From an uncultured Bacteroides sp. (GTDB lineage: Bacteria > Bacteroidota > Bacteroidia > Bacteroidales > Bacteroidaceae): a DNA stretch of 64,000 nt. The stretch is taken from contig NZ_OY782186.1 of assembly GCF_963677685.1 (NCBI RefSeq), positions 2,976,001-3,040,000 on the forward strand, in the 5' to 3' direction. Made by a program: the position numbers and the translations under genes. Positions 58,476 to 64,000 of the stretch are shown in pieces. The notes beneath the pieces are model-generated. The model ran no database searches. It was not told the DNA's origin and saw only the letters and a list, made by a program, of their open reading frames with translations. Each line of letters begins with the position of its first letter. Within the stretch, counting starts at the first letter, position 1.

Positions 58476-58871
58476 GAGAAAGCAAAAAAATATACGTTTA
58501 ATAAACGGTGTCTTTCATTCTTACAAGGAAGTTCATAGTCCCTGTCAGAAGTATTATTAGTGGAATATAGAATTCGCAATATAAGTTTTGATTTTATTTT
58601 TCTTAAGTATTGTACATTTATTAAGCATTCATGTCTTAAATCAAGTTATAATACTATTTAATAGAAGTAGAATAAATGGATTTTATTTTTATATCTTGTA
58701 AAGATATAGTATATGATAATTAATAAACGATAAAGTTTACAACTTAGCTTATTAGAAATACTTGTATATTTTAACCCTTATGCCTTAGTAACATTTTATT
58801 GAAAAAATAAAAATACAAAATAAAACATTTTTCATTTGGCTCTTTTACAAATTAATTGAATCTTTGCATTT
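58476..58871. other. Invertible promoter segment between the repeat arms
   Basis: A 396-base, very AT-rich stretch with no coding frame, bounded by perfect 33-bp inverted repeats and adjacent to a tyrosine recombinase gene. Apart from the promoter near its right end, it contains a small internal palindrome atatctt/aagatat (58691-58707). This layout fits a phase-variable promoter flipped by the local recombinase. No leftward promoter with both boxes at proper spacing is visible. Confidence 0.78.
58835..58866 (+). promoter_or_regulatory. Promoter inside the invertible segment, presently pointing right
   Basis: TTTG (58835-58838), a 20-base spacer, then aatcTTTG (58859-58866), matching TAnnTTTG except for the first base. 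The predicted start falls at the first bases of the right repeat arm. In this orientation it would run antisense into the 3' end of the recombinase gene. After inversion it would transcribe the Rrf2-like gene with a leader of about 55-60 bases. Confidence 0.65.
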
Positions 58872-58904
58872 AGTATAATTATTCCGTTACCTTTCAAGTA
58901 ACGG
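58872..58904. repeat. Right inverted-repeat arm of the invertible segment (IR-R)
   Basis: Exact 33-base reverse complement of 58443-58475. Here the internal hairpin is longer: attccgttac and gtaacggaat around ctttcaa. It lies 88 bases from the recombinase stop codon. Confidence 0.92.
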
Positions 58905-58992
58905 AATGGATAAAATATACAACTATTATCCTTCCATAAGACTTTTCAGACACATCAGTAAGTTATAACATCAACATTTTTTTAGCAACTTC

Positions 58993-59979
58993 TCAAAGTA
59001 GATTCTTTAGAGTAGAAATTATAGGAGGCTTTTTAGGTATCATTTTTCTCCTTGAATTTAAGTTAAGCAAAGCTATTACTTTTCTGTTCGCATTTCGAAG
59101 AGTCCTATTCTCAAAAGAAGCCAAATAAGTATATGTAACCTTTTCTGAAGCATGCCCTAGTGATTCACTAATTACGGTTACTGGTATACCTTGACGATAA
59201 GCAGCAGTAGCCCATGAATGTCGAGCAACATAAGAAGTCAAATGCCCTTTCAATTTCAACATTACCGAGATACGCGCCAATCTCTTATTATAAAGTCGTA
59301 AAGCACTTTGATATTGTTTATATTCACTTTCTCCAACTGGAGATATAATTGGCAATAAATAAGGAGATTTTTTGGTATAAGAAGCATATTTTTTTAATAT
59401 AGCCTGCGCACATGGCTCTACAGCAACTGTTAACAGACGCTTCGTTTTACTACGTCTATATCTTAAGACCCCCATTTGAATATCACTCTTACGCAAATGA
59501 GCCAAATCCACAAATGGAATACCTCTCAGATAGAAAGACAATAAAAAAAGATCTCTAGCAAAGATTAGCGATGGATAAGCTTCTAAATCCATTTCACTTA
59601 AACGTTTAATAACATTAGGCGAGGTAGCACGCTTCTCTGCGGAATCATTCCCCGTAAATACCTCATCAAAGAGACCAATCACAGACGACATAAATCCTTG
59701 GCGGTAAGCCTGATTACAAATAGAACGTAACATGCGCATATAAAGCGATACGGAGTTGCGCTTACAGCCTTCAGTATAAAGATACAATTCATACTGCTTT
59801 AGTAATGCAGGGGTAACATCATCAAAAACAAGCTTTGCATGACCCATAAAAGAATTTAGCCTCCTAACTGAAGAAAGATAAGCCTTTGCCGTACCATACC
59901 GTTCAGAATCAATTAATTCACTAATTAGCACATTTGCAAAATCGGTAATACTATTCATTTTCCTTTTTTTTAGTTTCAC
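58993..59979 (-). CDS. Tyrosine site-specific recombinase (Tsr-like DNA invertase)
   Basis: Integrase-family recombinase of 328 residues. The N-terminal SAM-like core-binding domain covers about 10-105 and the catalytic domain 120-305. Catalytic residues: R152 (YLRGI), K178, R253 and H254 (SYVARHSWATAA; the first His of the HxxR box is Tyr250), H276 (SLGHAS) and the nucleophile Y285 (VTYTYL). The size and SYVARHSW motif fit the Bacteroides Tsr-type invertases that flip nearby promoters. No phage or conjugative genes are adjacent, and a perfect inverted repeat lies 88 bases downstream, so its substrate is probably that segment. Confidence 0.92.
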   Translation of the reverse strand: MKLKKRKMNSITDFANVLISELIDSERYGTAKAYLSSVRRLNSFMGHAKLVFDDVTPALLKQYELYLYTEGCKRNSVSLYMRMLRSICNQAYRQGFMSSVIGLFDEVFTGNDSAEKRATSPNVIKRLSEMDLEAYPSLIFARDLFLLSFYLRGIPFVDLAHLRKSDIQMGVLRYRRSKTKRLLTVAVEPCAQAILKKYASYTKKSPYLLPIISPVGESEYKQYQSALRLYNKRLARISVMLKLKGHLTSYVARHSWATAAYRQGIPVTVISESLGHASEKVTYTYLASFENRTLRNANRKVIALLNLNSRRKMIPKKPPIISTLKNLL

Positions 59980-60283
59980 AGTACAAAATAAACAGTGTTT
60001 TGCAATATATCAACACACTTACGTATTTGATTAACTAAACCTATTAACAAATTACACTTTAATAATAAAGAGTTCATAAACAAGACGAATAGTCATACCT
60101 CTATACACAATAAATCAAGATCACAAATGAAACCAAATAAAAGAAGGATTTAAAAACAAAACTTTCAAAACAAAAAAAACATATTATAAACAGATAAGAT
60201 TACAACAAAAAAAGATTCGTCCAGCATTTATCATTTTAGATACAAATAAGAACAATAATATTATTTATTAGCAGTATAAAATT
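59980..60283. other. Gene-free AT-rich stretch between recombinase and transglutaminase-like genes
   Basis: About 300 bases with long A-rich runs. It must contain the recombinase promoter. I see no clear hairpin, repeat or coding frame in it. Confidence 0.55.
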
Positions 60284-61477
60284 CTATTTCCCTATAGGCT
60301 GAATTTTTCTTCTAACTTCTTTAGAAATTTCTAAAAACATATAGTTTAATCTACCAGAATGAATAGCTGTCTCATTTTGCTTGTATTTTTCGTCAGCGTA
60401 CTCTTTTGATTTATCAAATGTAATTAATGACATTTGATTTTGTGACTTGCCAACCATAGTAGAATCAAGCTGTTCATCTGGAAAAAAATCATCTAAATCA
60501 ACATCACCAATCATAGTTGTTTCAAGAAAATGCATAGCTTTATGCCCCCTATCTGTATAATACCCTACAAACATATGACCAGGAGTTCGAACTAATATCG
60601 GATCTATATTAATAGCGCGTAATAAAGAAGCAAAAAGTACACTACCATCCACACAGTTTATTTGAGACGACTCTAAAGCATCGTCAAATGTACGTACCCT
60701 CTGCGAATACACAACATTGCTAGATAAACTGGTATTAGAAACGGAACTATAACGAAAATTACGTTTCTGCAACACATTCCAAAGTGCATAGACTTGTTTA
60801 TCTACACTTCCTTTTCTAGAGTTCTGATACCCTAAAAAGCGATTAACAATACGGGTATTAAGAGCCTCGCGCAATAGCCTATCTATCATTGGATTATCTT
60901 CATTGACATAGGCTGCAAAGAAAACACTTGTATCATGAAAGTCTGTTCCATGGCTAACATAACCTAGTAAACATTCATTAATACTCCGAACAGAAAAAGT
61001 GCGCACGCGCTGAGTGAGATCTTTTCCCACCAATTCTACAGATATTGCAATGCTGACGGGTGTCGCCTGTACATTATTCTTTAAAGCCTCATAGTTCCAT
61101 ATAATATCTGGATAAACCGTGTATTCCGTACGAGGTTTTTCTAATACAAACTCAGATACTGAATGTGAAAAAAAGGGAGTTTCAGCAACATTAATCCGAA
61201 TACGTGTATAAGGAGAATGAGATTTCAGCCGAACAGAAATACACGATTTAGGATTACCAACGTAAACGGAATCAGAAGGTTGAATAACCTGAACATCAGT
61301 AGTGGCTACGGATAATATTGCAGAAGGGAATATATTACCACCCAACTCATCTGTAATTTCAAAATCAGATTCGAGAGAAGAAAGATTAAATATATATATC
61401 AATCCTATTACTAAAAAAAACAATAGAGCAATAAACAAAGCCGCTTTCTTACGAAACTCCCAATTAATCTTTATCAT
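60284..61477 (-). CDS. Membrane-anchored transglutaminase-like protein
   Basis: Predicted 397-residue protein with one N-terminal membrane segment (about 10-32, AALFIALLFFLVIGLIYIFN) and a periplasmic body. The C-terminal half has a transglutaminase-like triad: Cys in SSQINCVDGSVLFASLLRAI, His in RTPGHMFVGYY and an acidic residue in HFLETTMIGDVD. The N-terminal part (about 40-200) is beta-rich and unrecognised. Such folds act as cysteine proteases or cross-linking enzymes on cell-wall or surface proteins. The gene is divergent from the response regulator at 61674. Confidence 0.75.
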   Translation of the reverse strand: MIKINWEFRKKAALFIALLFFLVIGLIYIFNLSSLESDFEITDELGGNIFPSAILSVATTDVQVIQPSDSVYVGNPKSCISVRLKSHSPYTRIRINVAETPFFSHSVSEFVLEKPRTEYTVYPDIIWNYEALKNNVQATPVSIAISVELVGKDLTQRVRTFSVRSINECLLGYVSHGTDFHDTSVFFAAYVNEDNPMIDRLLREALNTRIVNRFLGYQNSRKGSVDKQVYALWNVLQKRNFRYSSVSNTSLSSNVVYSQRVRTFDDALESSQINCVDGSVLFASLLRAINIDPILVRTPGHMFVGYYTDRGHKAMHFLETTMIGDVDLDDFFPDEQLDSTMVGKSQNQMSLITFDKSKEYADEKYKQNETAIHSGRLNYMFLEISKEVRRKIQPIGK

Positions 61478-61673
61478 ATTCTACTGAAATTCATTTAATT
61501 AAGACAAAGATAGAGGATTATTTCATAAACAGTATTCTTTGTCATCAAAACGTAACACTTGTTTCATTTATCTGTAATAAAACTATCTCACCTTTGTGCC
61601 GAAGAAAATAAAAAGTTTAACTTTGCCTATATTTAAGAATCAGATATGCAATTAACAACAAAAACAAAAATCT

Positions 61674-62363
61674 ATGAATGAATATCGCATTTTAGTTGTA
61701 GATGATGAAGAAGATCTTTGTGAAATCCTAAAGTTTAATCTTGAGAATGAAGGCTACGAAGTAGACACTGCAAACTCAGCCGAAGAGGCCCTAAAACTAA
61801 ACATAGAAAGCTATAATTTACTTTTATTAGATGTAATGATGGGAGAAATATCTGGATTCAAAATGGGTAACATGCTTAAAAAAGACAAAAAAACAGCAAA
61901 TGTACCCATTATATTCATAACTGCCAAAGATACAGAAAATGATACGGTTACAGGATTTAACATCGGAGCAGATGATTATATTTCCAAACCTTTTTCTTTA
62001 AGAGAAGTTATTGCTCGGGTAAAAGCAGTACTAAGACGTACAGTAAACCCTGACACAGAAAAAGTTCCTGAACGCATCGAATATCAGTCACTCGTAATTG
62101 ATATTACTAAAAAGAAAGTTAGCATCGATGAGCAAGAGATTTCACTCACCAAAAAAGAATTTGAAATACTCTTCCTCCTATTACAAAATAAGGGAAGAGT
62201 CTTTTCACGCGAAGATATTTTAAGTCGCATTTGGAGTGACGAAGTCTATGTATTAGATCGTACAATCGATGTAAATATCACACGCTTAAGAAAAAAAATA
62301 GGGATATACGGTAAACGCATTGTTACTAGGCTAGGATATGGCTATTGTTTTGAAACAGAATAA
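61674..62363 (+). CDS. OmpR/PhoB-family response regulator
   Basis: Regulator of 229 residues. The receiver has D10, D11 and the phosphorylated D53 (LLLLDVMMGEISGF), with Thr in FITAKD and Lys in YISKPFS. The winged-helix domain (about 130-229) contains LTKKEFEILFLLLQNKGRVF, then SREDILSRIWSDEV and the recognition helix RTIDVNITRLRKKIG. It is 18 bases ahead of its kinase gene. The PhoB subgroup is likely, but no Pst or other target genes are in view. Confidence 0.94.
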   Translation: MNEYRILVVDDEEDLCEILKFNLENEGYEVDTANSAEEALKLNIESYNLLLLDVMMGEISGFKMGNMLKKDKKTANVPIIFITAKDTENDTVTGFNIGADDYISKPFSLREVIARVKAVLRRTVNPDTEKVPERIEYQSLVIDITKKKVSIDEQEISLTKKEFEILFLLLQNKGRVFSREDILSRIWSDEVYVLDRTIDVNITRLRKKIGIYGKRIVTRLGYGYCFETE

Positions 62364-62381
62364 AAGGCTAGTTAAATATTC

Positions 62382-64000
62382 ATGGAAAGCAACAAACATA
62401 TCCTCTCATTTAACCGAAAGTTATTTCTTTCGGTTATATTATTGTTTTTAGTCTTTGTAGGATGCTTTTTAGCCTACCAATACCAACGGGAAAAAGAGTA
62501 TAAAATAGAGTTACTTCATACTAAACTACAAGATTACAATGAGAGACTGTACGAAAAACTTCAGAACAACAAACAAAACATCGATTCTGTATTAGATTAT
62601 TATATACGCCACTACAGCATTCAAGATTTACGTGCTACAGTCATAAGACCTGATGGGAAAGTTATTTATGACAGCTATGAAAAGAATAAACAGCGTTTAA
62701 AAAACCATTTAGGACGTAAAGAGGTTCAGACCGCGCTCAAGAACGGAAGTGGATACGACGTTAGACGTACATCAGCAACAACAGGTGTTTCATATTTCTA
62801 TTCGGCAACTGCATATAATAACTATATTATTCGTACAGCATTGCCATATAACATTGATTTAAAAGAAAGTTTAAAAATTGACCCAGGCTATTTATGGTTT
62901 ACTGCAATCATTACATTAGCTCTTATCTTCATTTTCTATAAATTCACAAATAAGCTAGGAGACTCAATAAATCAGCTCAGAGAATTCGCTATGAGAGCAG
63001 ACAGGAACGAGCCTATAGAGACTGATATGGAATCAAAAACTCCTCAAAATGAATTAGGAGAAATATCTCGGCATATCATTCAAATCTACAAACGTTTACA
63101 CGAGACTAAAGAAGCTTTATATATTGAACGAGAAAAATTGATAACCCATTTACAGATATCACACGAGGGATTGGGTATTTTCACCAACGATAAAAAAGAA
63201 ATATTAGTAAATAATTTATTCACGCAATATGGTAATCTGATATCGGATTCAAATCTGTTAACTTCTGAAGATGTATTTAATATTACTGAGTTTCATAGCA
63301 TAACTAACTTTATCAACAAAGTACACAAGAAACCAATACAGAGAGAAGAGAAAAGAATGTCTATTAGCATCAACAAGAATGGAAGAACTTTTACCGTTGA
63401 ATGCATTATCTTTCAGGATATGAGCTTTGAAATATCTATCAATGATATCACAATGGAAGAAGAGCAGATAAGATTAAAAAGACAATTGACCCAAAATATT
63501 GCCCATGAATTAAAAACTCCCGTAAGTAGTATACAAGGGTATCTGGAAACAATTGTAAATAACGATAATATTCCGCAGGAAAAAATGAAGATTTTTCTTG
63601 AACGTTGTTATGCACAAAGCAATAGACTCAGCCGATTGTTAAGGGATATTTCTGTTTTAACACGCATGGATGAGGCTTCTAACATGATCGATATGGAGAA
63701 AGTTGATATCAATGTTTTGATTACAAATATAACCAATGAAGTAGCTCTTGAATTAGAAGAAAGACGGATCACTGTAATCAATTTATTACACAAGAACATA
63801 CAAATACGCGGAAATTACTCATTACTATATTCTATATTCCGCAACTTAACAGATAACGCTATTGCCTACGCCGGAACAAACATATCCATTCACATTAACT
63901 GCTTCCGCGAAGATGAGACTTTTTACTACTTCAGCTTTGCAGACACAGGCGTTGGGGTATCTCCCGAGCATCTGAACAGACTTTTCGAACGTTTCTACAG
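62382..64000 (+). CDS. Sensor histidine kinase, C-terminus beyond window
   Basis: Inner-membrane sensor, about 540 codons visible, starting MESNKHILSFNRKLFLSVIL. Two membrane segments (about 15-35 and 168-188) enclose a periplasmic sensor domain. A PAS-like stretch follows (about 245-355). The dimerisation domain has the phospho-acceptor H375 in NIAHELKTPVSSIQGYLETI. The ATPase N box is RNLTDNAIAYA and the G1 region DTGVGVSPEHLNRLFERFY sits at the window edge. The layout is of the PhoR type. Partner of the regulator just upstream. Confidence 0.93.
   Translation, partial: MESNKHILSFNRKLFLSVILLFLVFVGCFLAYQYQREKEYKIELLHTKLQDYNERLYEKLQNNKQNIDSVLDYYIRHYSIQDLRATVIRPDGKVIYDSYEKNKQRLKNHLGRKEVQTALKNGSGYDVRRTSATTGVSYFYSATAYNNYIIRTALPYNIDLKESLKIDPGYLWFTAIITLALIFIFYKFTNKLGDSINQLREFAMRADRNEPIETDMESKTPQNELGEISRHIIQIYKRLHETKEALYIEREKLITHLQISHEGLGIFTNDKKEILVNNLFTQYGNLISDSNLLTSEDVFNITEFHSITNFINKVHKKPIQREEKRMSISINKNGRTFTVECIIFQDMSFEISINDITMEEEQIRLKRQLTQNIAHELKTPVSSIQGYLETIVNNDNIPQEKMKIFLERCYAQSNRLSRLLRDISVLTRMDEASNMIDMEKVDINVLITNITNEVALELEERRITVINLLHKNIQIRGNYSLLYSIFRNLTDNAIAYAGTNISIHINCFREDETFYYFSFADTGVGVSPEHLNRLFERFY

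Noticed and set aside
58993..59979. Integrase of a prophage or integrative element
   Set aside because: No phage, conjugation or tRNA attachment genes are nearby, and a perfect inverted repeat next to the gene fits a local invertase better.

Overview
The window is low-GC DNA from a gut-type Bacteroidota, most likely Bacteroides or a close relative. The evidence is three SusC/SusD outer-membrane pairs, NigD-like, DUF3805/3806 and Yip1 proteins, the absence of clear Shine-Dalgarno sequences, and repeated matches to the Bacteroides promoter pattern TTTG-N19..21-TAnnTTTG. I saw no rRNA, tRNA or CRISPR array. All functional calls come from reading motifs and family resemblance; no searches were run.

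Layout. 1-7.1 kb: a perR-sbcD-sbcC unit read leftward and split by a 3.7 kb island. The island is bounded by a 49-bp imperfect inverted repeat and holds one TonB-receptor-like gene between two dead transposase fragments. 7.2-15.8 kb: nadE, fbaB and a first SusC/SusD pair. 15.9-20.6 kb: hisGDCB, preceded by a histidine-rich leader peptide and an attenuator hairpin. 20.6-32.4 kb: mostly housekeeping genes (thioesterase, exonuclease, dsbD, udk, lytic transglycosylase, metH, smpB and small membrane or lipoproteins).

32.5-42.1 kb: a LytS/LytTR-type two-component system followed by a secreted zinc metalloprotease and a second SusC/SusD pair. A 21-bp-phased direct repeat sits just upstream of the metalloprotease promoter and is a candidate site for the LytTR regulator. 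42.3-54.0 kb: an ECF sigma factor, a FecR-type anti-sigma factor broken by a shift in a C7 run, an STN-domain SusC, SusD, two TlpA-type thioredoxins and an S41 peptidase. This looks like a trans-envelope-regulated import and processing locus.

54.2-58.0 kb: a PHP phosphatase, an ABC-F ATPase and a DUF3805/3806 protein. 58.0-60.0 kb holds the most striking feature: a 462-bp gene-free segment bounded by perfect 33-bp inverted repeats, next to a tyrosine recombinase gene. A near-consensus promoter inside it points away from a small Rrf2-like regulator whose start codon is only 25 bp beyond the left repeat. This looks like a phase-variable promoter switch caught in the OFF orientation. 60.3-64.0 kb: a membrane-anchored transglutaminase-like protein and an OmpR-type two-component system whose kinase runs off the window.
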